Assembly: GCF_001598415.1 (NCBI RefSeq)
Contig: NZ_BCYX01000033.1
Coordinates: forward strand, 1-43,799
Reading direction: 5' to 3'
From: Sphingomonas mali NBRC 15500
GTDB lineage: Bacteria; Pseudomonadota; Alphaproteobacteria; Sphingomonadales; Sphingomonadaceae
DNA: 43,799 nucleotides
Shown: positions 1 to 8,022 of the stretch, one piece after another
How the letters are laid out: each line of letters opens with the position of its first letter
Position numbering within the stretch: position 1 is the stretch's first letter
Translations under genes and position numbers: made by a program
The notes under the pieces: generated by a model
The model's input: only the letters and a program-made list of their open reading frames with translations
Database searches by the model: none
Told to the model about the DNA's origin: nothing

Positions 1-9
1 TTAGTTTCC

Positions 10-789
10 TCACCCCACCCGCTCGACCGTCACCGTCTGCGACAGGCATTCCGCCTCGCCGAAAATCGTCATGAAGCTGATATCGGTGGCATCGCGCCCG
101 ACGCCGATCCGCACCAGTCCCTCGACCGGCGCCAGCCCGGTGGGATCGATCAGCCGCCACGCGCCGTCCAGCCACACTTCGACCACCGCATGGAAATCGG
201 GCGGATCGAGCCGCCAGGCGTAGGCCGCGACCATCCGCGCCGGGATGTCGGCGGCGCGCACGAAGGCGATCAGCAGATGCGCGAAATCGCGGCACACCCC
301 GCGATGCGCGACATAGGTGTCGGCGGCGGTCGTCTTCACGTCGCTCGACCCCACGACATAATCGAGATGCCCGCGGATCCACGCCGCCATCGCCTCGATC
401 CGGTCGCCGCCCGACAGCGCGCCGAACTCGCGCCGGACGAGCGCGTCGAACCGGTCGGATTCGCAATAGCGGCTGGGGAACAGGAACGGCACCACTTCCG
501 CCGGCAACAGCTTGATGTCGTCGGCGGCGAGGCCGTGGAGAGTCGCTCCCGCGCGATCGACCTCCACCGTCGCGGTGTAATGCGCGGTCACTCGCCCCTC
601 CCCCCGCGTCCAGGTGCGCCGCCCCAGCCCGTTATCCGCCGCGATCGGGCGCAACGCCTCCACCCCGCCGATCCGCAACAGGTCGGTGACCAGATGCTGG
701 TCGGGCGTCTGCGCGACCTCTAGCGCGAACAGCAGGTCGGCCGGCGCGGCGAGCCAATAGTCGAGCCGGGCGTCGATGGAGAGGCGCAT
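10..789 (-). CDS. Transglutaminase-like family protein (active-site triad intact)
   Basis: 259 aa. The C-terminal half is a transglutaminase/protease-like core: catalytic Cys in GVCRDFAH (C166), followed by IPAR, then His in PDFHAVVEVW (H200) and Asp in WRLIDPTG (D215). This is the papain-like Cys-His-Asp order of bacterial transglutaminase-like proteins. The N-terminal part (MRLSIDARLDYW) matches the beta-rich N-terminal region usual in this family. There is no signal peptide, so it is probably cytoplasmic. The reading frame stays open further upstream, but I chose the ATG at 789 because the residues before it do not look like the family and would run into the divergent neighbour's leader. 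Bacterial members are mostly uncharacterised proteases or peptide-modifying enzymes; the substrate is unknown. It is divergent from the cysteine-cluster gene at 882. Confidence 0.85.
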   Translation of the reverse strand: MRLSIDARLDYWLAAPADLLFALEVAQTPDQHLVTDLLRIGGVEALRPIAADNGLGRRTWTRGEGRVTAHYTATVEVDRAGATLHGLAADDIKLLPAEVVPFLFPSRYCESDRFDALVRREFGALSGGDRIEAMAAWIRGHLDYVVGSSDVKTTAADTYVAHRGVCRDFAHLLIAFVRAADIPARMVAAYAWRLDPPDFHAVVEVWLDGAWRLIDPTGLAPVEGLVRIGVGRDATDISFMTIFGEAECLSQTVTVERVG

Positions 790-881
790 GGAATCTTTCT
801 GGAAGAGGAGTCGCTTCGTTCCTATCCGATAACCACCCTGCCCGGCTATGCTCGGGATCAGGCGAAGGAGAGGAGGCGGAC

Positions 882-1511
882 ATGCCGTCCGACGACCCGA
901 CGGCGGCCCCAATGGCGGCCGACACGCGGTTCAGTTACCGCTGCACGCGCTGCAACAGCTGCTGTGTCGACAAGCGCATCCAGGTCAATCCGTATGAGAT
1001 CGCGCGGCTGGCGCGTAATCGCGGCGTCTCCACTGCCCAGGCGCGCGACGAATTCACCATCGACAGCGCCTTGCGCCAGCAGGAGGATGGGCGCTGCATC
1101 TTCCTGGGCGATCAGGGTTGCACCGTCCATGCCGACCGGCCGCTGGTCTGTCGGTTGTTTCCGCTCGGCCGCGTGATCGATGCCGCGGGCAAGGTGCATT
1201 TCGTGCCCTATCCCGATCCACTGGCCGCGCACGGCGAGTTCGGAAAGGCGGGCGTGGTCGCCGATTATCTGGAGTCGCAGGGCGCAACCGCGTTCATCGC
1301 CGCGGCCGACGCCTATTTCGCCTTTTTCTGCCGCGCCAACGAGCGGCTGGAGGCGGGCACGCCGATCGCCGCCGACCCCGACCGCGACCTGCTCGACATC
1401 GACAGCGAGCTCGCTGCCGCGTGCGCCGCGAGCGGGATCGACGAGCCCGACGATCTGCTCGACCGGATGTGGCTGCACATCAGCCTGCTCGACGCGATGC
1501 TCGATCGCTAG
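882..1511 (+). CDS. YkgJ-family cysteine-cluster protein (putative metal-binding)
   Basis: 209 aa. A CxxCxxCC cluster near the N-terminus (C21, C24, C27, C28, in CTRCNSCC) is followed by C72, C80 and C90 in the contexts RCIFL, QGCTVH and PLVCRLFP. This spacing is that of the YkgJ/Fliw-like CxxCxxCC family, proposed to chelate zinc or an iron-sulfur cluster; the biochemical role is not established. The C-terminal part is helical and acidic with no recognised domain. The ATG at 882 has a strong ribosome site (AGGAGG, 871-876, 5-nt spacer). It is divergent from the transglutaminase-like gene, with only about 90 bp between start codons, so the two promoters must lie in that gap or overlap it. Confidence 0.85.
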   Translation: MPSDDPTAAPMAADTRFSYRCTRCNSCCVDKRIQVNPYEIARLARNRGVSTAQARDEFTIDSALRQQEDGRCIFLGDQGCTVHADRPLVCRLFPLGRVIDAAGKVHFVPYPDPLAAHGEFGKAGVVADYLESQGATAFIAAADAYFAFFCRANERLEAGTPIAADPDRDLLDIDSELAAACAASGIDEPDDLLDRMWLHISLLDAMLDR

Positions 1512-1559
1512 AGCGTGAGTGTGGCGGCCACGCGCCGGCCGCTGCCCCGAATAAAACGA

Positions 1560-1591
1560 AGGCCGCGCGATCCCATCGGACCGCGCGGCCT
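1560..1591 (-). terminator. Rho-independent-type hairpin after the lipoprotein gene
   Basis: GGCCGCGCG (1561-1569) pairs with CGCGCGGCC (1582-1590), with an A-T pair outside and a short inner TCC/GGA stem. On the minus strand the hairpin is followed by TTCGTTTTATT, a T-rich tract, so it fits a terminator for the small lipoprotein gene. It may also end transcription of the convergent cysteine-cluster gene, although the T tract on that side (TGTTGTT) is weaker. Confidence 0.75.
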
Positions 1592-1627
1592 GTTGTTCCG
1601 GTGGCGGGTCGCCCCGCCGCCGACCGA

Positions 1628-1819
1628 TTACTCGGAGACGTTGCTGGCGTTGCCCGCGACGTCGCTGACGTTCTCGTCGGTGATGTTGGTGGTGTCGGTC
1701 AGGTTCGCATCGTCGGTGTTGGTGACGACGACGGCGTTGTCGGCCGCCTTGTTGCCGCCGCAAGCCGCGAGGCCGAGCACGACAGGAGCAATCACCGAAA
1801 GAACTACAAGCTTCTTCAT
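1628..1819 (-). CDS. Small Asn/Asp/Thr-rich lipoprotein
   Basis: 63 aa. Lipoprotein signal peptide MKKLVVLSVIAPVVLGLAAC with lipobox LAAC, so Cys20 should be lipidated. The mature part of about 43 residues is low-complexity and rich in Asn, Asp, Thr and Val, ending DVAGNASNVSE. A good ribosome site (GGAGG) precedes the ATG at 1819, and a hairpin terminator follows at 1560-1591, so it is a single-gene unit. The family is not recognised; short circumscribed lipoproteins of this type with a GGNKAADN start are common in sphingomonads, but their role is unknown. Its small size and signal peptide are the main evidence that it is real. Confidence 0.8.
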   Translation of the reverse strand: MKKLVVLSVIAPVVLGLAACGGNKAADNAVVVTNTDDANLTDTTNITDENVSDVAGNASNVSE

Positions 1820-2206
1820 GGACAAACCTCCGTAATATCCAGGCCGCGCCCCCGCTCGGCACAGCGCCTCGCGAATTGGTCCTGGGTCAGTCCGGCGGTG
1901 CCTATGGCGCAATTCCCATCGGATTGGTAGGGGAAAATGCACCGTTCGTCGCAAGGGGGGGGGTGGGTTGTGGCTGCGGGCTGAGTGATGGACGGCTGTC
2001 GTGTTCCTGAGGGCGCGGTTTAGCGCATTCAATACGCGACGCTTTAATCCACGAACGATCCGCACCCTAGATTGTAATACGGTCTGTAACCATAGCGTCC
2101 GTAAGTTCGAAAGCCGCTGCTTCTTCATTTCGTTAGGTGAGCTGCGGCCAAGTCCGATGAGTACATTGGCATATCTTATGTTCGGACAAAGCGCTTCTGG
2201 TCGAGG
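1820..2206. other. Gene-free interval between lipoprotein and hsdR
   Basis: 387 bp without a convincing gene. It contains a run of nine G (1955-1963) and, from about 2030 on, sequence clearly richer in A/T than the surroundings. The lipoprotein promoter must lie in the 1820-1950 part. The AT-richer right half touches the end of the hsd operon and may be the edge of a transferred segment. A weak pair GTCCGA (2152-2157) and TCGGAC (2182-2187) is the only dyad seen, and I see no tRNA or clear att repeat. Confidence 0.4.
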
Positions 2207-4546
2207 TCAGCTTCGGCGCTCTCCGTCATATAGGCCGTGCTGGAAACCGAGAAACGTAGAGCGGATTTCGGCAACCGATCCAAGCACGCGTACAGCATCC
2301 ATTGGCGTGCCGTATTTCAGCTCCAGCAAGGCAGGCAGCTTGCCGTCGTCCAGTTCGCTTTCACCGACGGTCGCATATTGTGACAAAACGAAATCGAGAA
2401 AGTCGCGCTGCTTGTCGTTGTAGCAGGAAAGGATCGCTTCGCGTCGGGCATCTGCTCGCTCGATCCGTTTGAGGGGTGGCCGTGCCCAAGCGATGAAAGC
2501 CAGGACGTCGAACAGGTCGCTCTCTTGCGAATCTGTCGCCCGGCGGATGCCGTCGAGCGCCTCGCCGGTGAAGCCGCGTTCGGCTAGCCCCTCCACCAGC
2601 TTGCGCCGCGTGTCCGGCTGGCTCCAGATTGCGCGCAGTTCGTCTTCGTCGCGAAACAGGTCGGGTAGCTGTCCGAACAGGTCTTCGATGAATTGCTGCG
2701 CCGAAACCGGCTTCCCGTCTACGCTCCAGAAGGTCGTCGCGCTGATGTGCTGGAACGTGCGTTCCTTCCCGTCCGCCAGCCGGATCACCAGCTTGGTCTT
2801 GGGCGGCTCGGGGTCCGGCCCCGATTCGGGCGGCTCTGGTGGATCGCCTTCCGGCTTTCCATCGCGCGGCGCCTTGGGCGGCTCCGGGTCCAGCGGCTCA
2901 CCATCCCATTCGGGATCGTTGAAGTGCTCATAGGCCTTCACGAAATCGAGGATCGTGAAATAGTCCTTGCCGTCGAACAGCCGCGTACCGCGTCCGATGA
3001 TCTGCTTGAACTCGATCATCGAATTGACCGGCCGCATCAGCACGATGTTGCGGACGTTGCGCGCATCGACCCCCGTGGACAGCTTCTGCGAGGTCGTGAG
3101 GATCGTCGGGATGGTTTTGTCATTGTCCTGAAAGGTGCGCAGCCACTGGTCGCCGATCGCGCCGTCTGACGCGGTGACGCGGACGCAATAGTTCGGGTTG
3201 GTGCTGGTCTTCACCTGATTGATCAGGTCGCGCACGATGCCGGCATGTTCCTGCGTCGCGCAGAACACGATCGTCTTTTCGCGCTGGTCGATCATGTCCA
3301 TGAAGGTGCGGACGCGGTAGGCCTCGCGCTCGCGAATCTCGATGGTGCGGTTGAAGTCGCCTTCGGTGTAGCGCTTGCCGTCCTCCACCTTGCCTTCGAT
3401 CACGGCATCGTCGGCGGTGTAGACATATTCGTCGATCGTCGTACCGATCTGGCGGACCTTGAATGGCGTCAGATAGCCGTCGTTGATCCCCTCTTTCAGC
3501 GAGTAGGTGTAAACCGGCTGGCCGAAATATGCGTAGGTATCGGCGTTGTTCTTGCGCTTGGGCGTGGCGGTCAGGCCGATCTGCACGGCGGGCGCGAAAT
3601 AGTCGAGAATCGCACGCCATTCGCTTTCATCTTTCGCGCCGCCGCGATGGCATTCGTCGATGATGATGCAGTCGAAGAAGTCGGGCGGGTAATCGCCGAA
3701 ATAGGGCGCGGGATCGCCATCGGCGTCGGTGCCGCTGGTGAAGGTCTGGAAGATGGTGAAGAAAATGCTGGCGTTCTTCGGCACCGCACCTTTCTTCCGA
3801 ATGTCGCCCGGCGTGATCCGCGCCAGTGCGCCGTCATCGAAGGCGGCGAAGCTGTTGTAGGCCTGATCGGCAAGGATGTTGCGATCAGCCAGGAATAGGA
3901 TGCGTGGGTGCCGCTGTGGCTCTCCCGCCGCTTTCCAGTCGGACAGGTTCCAGCGGGCATGGAACAGCTTCCAGGCGATTTGGAAGGCGATGGCGGTCTT
4001 GCCGGTGCCGGTGGCCAGCGTCAGAAGGATACGATCGCGGTTCTCGCTGATCGCCTCCAGCACGCGTTCGATGGCGTTGTGCTGGTAATAGCGTGGCTCG
4101 AAGCGCCCACCGCCGGTCTCATAGGCGACGGCGGCGAAACGGTCGCGCCAGCGGTTCGCCTCGGCAAAGGTGGCGTCCCAAAGTTCCTGCGGCGTGGGGT
4201 AAGCATCGACCAGCGCTTCCGCGCCGGTTTCCATGTCGATGCGGTAAATCTGCTTGCCGTTGCTGGCATAGGCGAAGCGGCATTGCAGGCGGGTGGCATA
4301 ATCCTTCGCCTGCCCGACGCCCTCGGTATGGCTCTTGGTCGCTGCCTTGGCTTCGAGCGTGGCCAGCTTGGTGTTGCGATAGACTAGCACATAATCGCAG
4401 GACAGTGCGCGGGCGCGTTTGCCCTTGCCCATGATCCGGCCGGGCGCGATCACCTCGCGGCGGGTGCGGCTGCCATCGACCACGCCCCAGCCGGCCTCGC
4501 GAAGCGCGGGGTCGATCAGTTCGGCGCGGGTCTCGGCCTCGTTCAA
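2207..4546 (-). CDS. hsdR: Type I restriction enzyme, R subunit (HsdR, EcoEI-like)
   Basis: 779 aa; ATP-driven translocase and nuclease of a type I R-M complex. The N-terminal nuclease has D51 (CDYVLVY) and E65-x-K67 (LEAKA), the PD-(D/E)xK pattern, then QAKDYA (QxxxY). The helicase motor follows: Walker A GTGKT (180-184), DECH (297-300), LTATPK (325-330) and IGRGTR (517-522). A Pro/Glu-rich linker at about 555-600 precedes the C-terminal domain. The length suits the shorter EcoEI-type subunits rather than the ~1000-aa EcoKI type. The start is TTG at 4546, overlapping the hsdS stop as TTGA, so translation is probably coupled. All catalytic motifs are present, so the enzyme is expected to be functional. 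Confidence 0.95.
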   Translation of the reverse strand: MNEAETRAELIDPALREAGWGVVDGSRTRREVIAPGRIMGKGKRARALSCDYVLVYRNTKLATLEAKAATKSHTEGVGQAKDYATRLQCRFAYASNGKQIYRIDMETGAEALVDAYPTPQELWDATFAEANRWRDRFAAVAYETGGGRFEPRYYQHNAIERVLEAISENRDRILLTLATGTGKTAIAFQIAWKLFHARWNLSDWKAAGEPQRHPRILFLADRNILADQAYNSFAAFDDGALARITPGDIRKKGAVPKNASIFFTIFQTFTSGTDADGDPAPYFGDYPPDFFDCIIIDECHRGGAKDESEWRAILDYFAPAVQIGLTATPKRKNNADTYAYFGQPVYTYSLKEGINDGYLTPFKVRQIGTTIDEYVYTADDAVIEGKVEDGKRYTEGDFNRTIEIREREAYRVRTFMDMIDQREKTIVFCATQEHAGIVRDLINQVKTSTNPNYCVRVTASDGAIGDQWLRTFQDNDKTIPTILTTSQKLSTGVDARNVRNIVLMRPVNSMIEFKQIIGRGTRLFDGKDYFTILDFVKAYEHFNDPEWDGEPLDPEPPKAPRDGKPEGDPPEPPESGPDPEPPKTKLVIRLADGKERTFQHISATTFWSVDGKPVSAQQFIEDLFGQLPDLFRDEDELRAIWSQPDTRRKLVEGLAERGFTGEALDGIRRATDSQESDLFDVLAFIAWARPPLKRIERADARREAILSCYNDKQRDFLDFVLSQYATVGESELDDGKLPALLELKYGTPMDAVRVLGSVAEIRSTFLGFQHGLYDGERRS

Positions 4547-6363
4547 AAGAGCATGGCCTCCTGCCCGCCAACGCGCTTGGCTGACCCGTCCGGCTCGATG
4601 CCTTTCGCGCGGATGGTTGCGATGGCCTGACGAAATCTGTCTTCGCCGAATTTCTGCTTGGCGATATGCCAGTTCTCGCGGGCCTCATGGATGATGGCCG
4701 CATCGGTAACGTCTACGCCGTCCAGAAGCAGGTTATTCCAAGCAGCATGAACAGTGGCAAGCAATTCAGCTTGCTCAGAATTCATGGGCGCGATCAGCCC
4801 TATGGCTCTCTCCAGTCGATCCTGCATTGGCTTCAAGGCCTCTGCTTCTTCGGCCACCATTGCGTTGAAATTAGACAGCTTTCTGAAGGTATAACCATTG
4901 CCCGCTGGTCTCTGCACAAACTCGAAGAATTGGGTCGCTTTGGCCCATTTCTCTGCGGCGAGCATGTGCTGGAAATCGTTTGGCCCCGCGGCGTCCTTTA
5001 CTGGGTTGCGGCCGAGATCGACGCCGCCAACGCTCTCGCAAAGGTGCAACGCCTTTTGCGCTTTCACTCGCCCAAACGTCGACTCCGTGCCCAAGGCGAG
5101 GTGACGGCGGTAAGCCAGCGCGATAACATGGGCGGTTAAGGCAGGGATTTTCCAATTATCGTTAGTCGCAAGGACAGATGCTTTCGCGAGTTCACCGGTA
5201 AAGGCGCGATGAAGCAGTGACTGCCGAAGGCGCTCAATTGCTTTCACCTTCATTTCAGATTTTGCCTCGAGAAGATCGCATTCCTGCATCAAATCGCGGG
5301 CCGCTAAGACTATAGATTGTTGCTTCGCAAGATCGGGTATCTGAACTCGCATCTTATCGACGCGCGTGATGTAGATGTGCTTAATGGTCGTGCCGCCCGC
5401 TTCAGCGATCATCCTCCGCTGATAATCCGAGGTCATGAGCATAAATTTCAAAAATTCGGAAAGAAGATTCTCTTTTTTTGGCCTCAAAAGAGCAACGGAC
5501 TGATTAATGCAAATTCCCTCGCGATCGACGACAGCGACCCGTCCTAAAGTGCCATCCTTGGTTAGCAGGACATCGCCTACAATTGGCCTACTCTTATCGG
5601 TCAATAATTCGTCGAACGCATCCTGTGTAGTGAAGCGAGTATTCTGATAATCAATCTCACCGCCACGAACATTTTTCGCCGTAACCATGTACGGTCCTTC
5701 TTCAGCTGTCGGCATTGGATTAGTGAAACCATATGTCACAAGTGCAAGGGAATCGGCGAGGATCGTCTGATTCATCCCGTCGGATGCCAGCATCCAGAGC
5801 TTATCTAAGCCGGACTGACGCAACTCTCGCACATTGACGAGGTTCTTTTCGGCGTTGGCGATTACAGTGGCGATGGCGGCGAAGGCCTCATCCAGCACGG
5901 CCACAATTCGCCGCTGCTCGTCAAGGGACGGTAGCGGAATTTGGAACTTGCCGAGCGCGGAAGATGAAAGCTCCTTGAAGGTCGCCCCCGTGCCCAGATT
6001 GTTCAATGCTTCCCGGCTGGAAAAGAGGAAGTAATAAAGATATTTCGTGTCCAGGCGTTCATTCGGCACCAGCCCACGGCACCCTTGATTGAAAGCCATC
6101 GGGACTTCGGGGATCGCCAGATGTCCGATTGGAGCGCGCGTCGACATTATGACCGCACCAACGGGTACTTGCCGCGCTGAGGAGTTTTTCAGGCCGGTTT
6201 GCGTTATCGTGCGGGCAGTCTGGCCGATGGAAGGAGATTTACGTTTCCCCATCTCGGCAGGGGTAAGCCAAGCAACATCACCCTCCCAATAGTCGGCAAT
6301 CCCGCTCTTGGGCGTACCGCCATTTACGATGCGGCACACTTCCGAAAGAGGAACAGCCTTCAC
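4543..6363 (-). CDS. hsdS: Type I R-M specificity subunit HsdS with long C-terminal extension
   Basis: 606 aa. Two target-recognition domains, about 1-150 and 195-345, are each followed by the conserved PLPSLDEQRRIVAVLDEAF-type and PDLAKQQSIV-type coiled regions that bridge to HsdM. The standard protein ends around LLHRAFTGEL (384-391). About 210 extra residues follow, including FGRVKAQKALHLCE (430-443) and VKDAAGPND (455-463), which do not belong to a TRD. The extension reads on without a stop or frameshift. The start is GTG at 6363, overlapping the hsdM stop as GTGA. The middle of the gene (about 5240-5830) is visibly AT-richer than its neighbours, as is common for exchangeable recognition domains. 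Confidence 0.93.
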   Translation of the reverse strand: MKAVPLSEVCRIVNGGTPKSGIADYWEGDVAWLTPAEMGKRKSPSIGQTARTITQTGLKNSSARQVPVGAVIMSTRAPIGHLAIPEVPMAFNQGCRGLVPNERLDTKYLYYFLFSSREALNNLGTGATFKELSSSALGKFQIPLPSLDEQRRIVAVLDEAFAAIATVIANAEKNLVNVRELRQSGLDKLWMLASDGMNQTILADSLALVTYGFTNPMPTAEEGPYMVTAKNVRGGEIDYQNTRFTTQDAFDELLTDKSRPIVGDVLLTKDGTLGRVAVVDREGICINQSVALLRPKKENLLSEFLKFMLMTSDYQRRMIAEAGGTTIKHIYITRVDKMRVQIPDLAKQQSIVLAARDLMQECDLLEAKSEMKVKAIERLRQSLLHRAFTGELAKASVLATNDNWKIPALTAHVIALAYRRHLALGTESTFGRVKAQKALHLCESVGGVDLGRNPVKDAAGPNDFQHMLAAEKWAKATQFFEFVQRPAGNGYTFRKLSNFNAMVAEEAEALKPMQDRLERAIGLIAPMNSEQAELLATVHAAWNNLLLDGVDVTDAAIIHEARENWHIAKQKFGEDRFRQAIATIRAKGIEPDGSAKRVGGQEAMLF

Positions 6364-7811
6364 AGCAACTCCCTCACTCGCGCCAGAATATCAGCACTCT
6401 CGGCATCCAGCGCAGTGATTTCGTCCAATATCTCCTGCGGGCTGCGCAGCGCCTCGGCTTCGGTGGCATTGGGGTTGCGCACGGTCAGGTCGAAGGTCGC
6501 GGGATCGAGCGTGTCCGCTGCCACGCTCCAACAATTCGGCCCCTCGGCGAAGCTCGCCTGCCGTTCGATGAAGTCCGCCATGTCGGCGTCGTTCAGCGGG
6601 TTGGTCTTGCCCATGTTTCGGCCCGGATCGAGCCGGTAATACCAGATGCTGCGGGTCGGCTCGCCCTTGTCGAAGAACAGCACCACGGTCTTGACGCCCG
6701 CGCCCTGAAAGGTACCGCCGGGCATGTCGAGCACGGTGTGCAGGTTGCAGCTTTCCAGCAGTTCGCGACGCAGCGCCACGCTGGCGTTGTCGGTGTTGGA
6801 CAGGAAGGTGTTCTTGATCACCACCGCCGCCGATCCGCCCGCGCGCAGCGACTTGATGAAGTGCTGGAGGAACAGATAGGCGGTCTCACCGGTCTTAATC
6901 GGAAAGTTCTGCTGAATTTCCGGGCGCTCCTTGCCGCCAAAAGGCGGGTTGGCCAGGATGACGTCGAAGCGGTCCTTCTCCTGAATGTCCAGTACCTGTT
7001 CGGCCAACGTGTTGGTGTGGACGATGTTGGGTGCTTCGATGCCGTGCAGGATCATGTTCATCGTGCCGATGACGTAGGCGAGGGACTTCTTTTCCTTGGC
7101 GAAGAAGGTGCGCTTCTGGAGCCGTTCGAGGTCATCCGCAGTCTTCGCCAGCGGCCGGAGATAGTCATAGGCTTCGCACAGGAAGCCGCAGGAACCCGCC
7201 GCCCCGTCATATACGGTATCGTTCAGCGTCGGCTTCACCACCTTGATCATCGCGCGGATCAGCGGGCGCGGGGTATAATATTCCCCGCCGTTACGTCCGG
7301 CGTTGCCCATATTCTTGATCTTGGCTTCGTATAGCTCCGAAAGCTCATGCTTCTGAATCTGGCTGCCGAAGGACAATTCGTCGATCGCGTCGATGGCATC
7401 CCGAAGCGAGTAGCCCGACTGGAACTTGTTGCGGATTTCGCCGAAAATCTCGCCGATCTTGTATTCGATGGTGTCGGCGCTGGTGGCGCGACCCTTGAAC
7501 CCCTCCAGATAAGGGAACAGCTCGCGGTTCACATAGCCGATCAGGTCCGGCCCGGTCTTGGCGCGGTTGTGATCGAGCTTGCCGGCCGCATCCTTCGGCG
7601 CGGCCCACAGGCCCCAGCGATGCGCAGCGTCGATGATCGGGGTATAGACCTGCCCGCGCAGCTCGGCTTCGGTTGCCCGACTGGTCTCCAGATCGTCGAG
7701 GTATTTCAGGAACAGCAGCCAGCTGGTCTGTTCGGTGTAGTCCAGCTCGGAAGCGCAGCCGGCTTCCTTACGAAGAATATCGTCGAGGTTCTTGAAGGTC
7801 TGTTCGAACAT
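6360..7811 (-). CDS. hsdM: Type I R-M methyltransferase subunit HsdM
   Basis: 483 aa, N6-adenine DNA methyltransferase. It has an N-terminal helical domain (MFEQTFKNLDDILRKEAG), the GEYYTPRPLI substrate loop (176-185), an AdoMet motif I variant YDGAAGSCGFL (201-211) and catalytic motif IV NPPF (288-291). With HsdS it forms the methylase, and with HsdR the restriction complex. It is the first gene of the hsdM-hsdS-hsdR operon. ATG at 7811; only a weak Shine-Dalgarno is visible upstream. The promoter must lie in the 210-bp gap shared with the divergent PAS-like gene. Confidence 0.95.
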   Translation of the reverse strand: MFEQTFKNLDDILRKEAGCASELDYTEQTSWLLFLKYLDDLETSRATEAELRGQVYTPIIDAAHRWGLWAAPKDAAGKLDHNRAKTGPDLIGYVNRELFPYLEGFKGRATSADTIEYKIGEIFGEIRNKFQSGYSLRDAIDAIDELSFGSQIQKHELSELYEAKIKNMGNAGRNGGEYYTPRPLIRAMIKVVKPTLNDTVYDGAAGSCGFLCEAYDYLRPLAKTADDLERLQKRTFFAKEKKSLAYVIGTMNMILHGIEAPNIVHTNTLAEQVLDIQEKDRFDVILANPPFGGKERPEIQQNFPIKTGETAYLFLQHFIKSLRAGGSAAVVIKNTFLSNTDNASVALRRELLESCNLHTVLDMPGGTFQGAGVKTVVLFFDKGEPTRSIWYYRLDPGRNMGKTNPLNDADMADFIERQASFAEGPNCWSVAADTLDPATFDLTVRNPNATEAEALRSPQEILDEITALDAESADILARVRELL

Positions 7812-8022
7812 GGCAAATGCGTAGCAGTGGTAAGCGAGCGGCTACAAGCAGCGATAGTCGGTCCCGTCCATCATTCGGAACTGCATGCGGTCGGTTTTCA
7901 ATCGGCGGTCTCGACATCGGCCGAGGCCCCGGCACCCCACCCCCAACACCCTTTACGCTTCGTTTACCACGCCCGGGGCAAAACACGCTCTGTACGGGGC
8001 GATGTGCGCCCAGGGGACGTTT

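Noticed and set aside
2041..2206. tRNA or attachment site at the R-M operon edge
   Set aside because: No cloverleaf or TTCGANNC-type loop found; no matching repeat on the other side.
2001..2423. 140-aa plus-strand frame at the hsdR end
   Set aside because: Opposes hsdR over half of its length; the sequence resembles no family and the start lacks a ribosome site.
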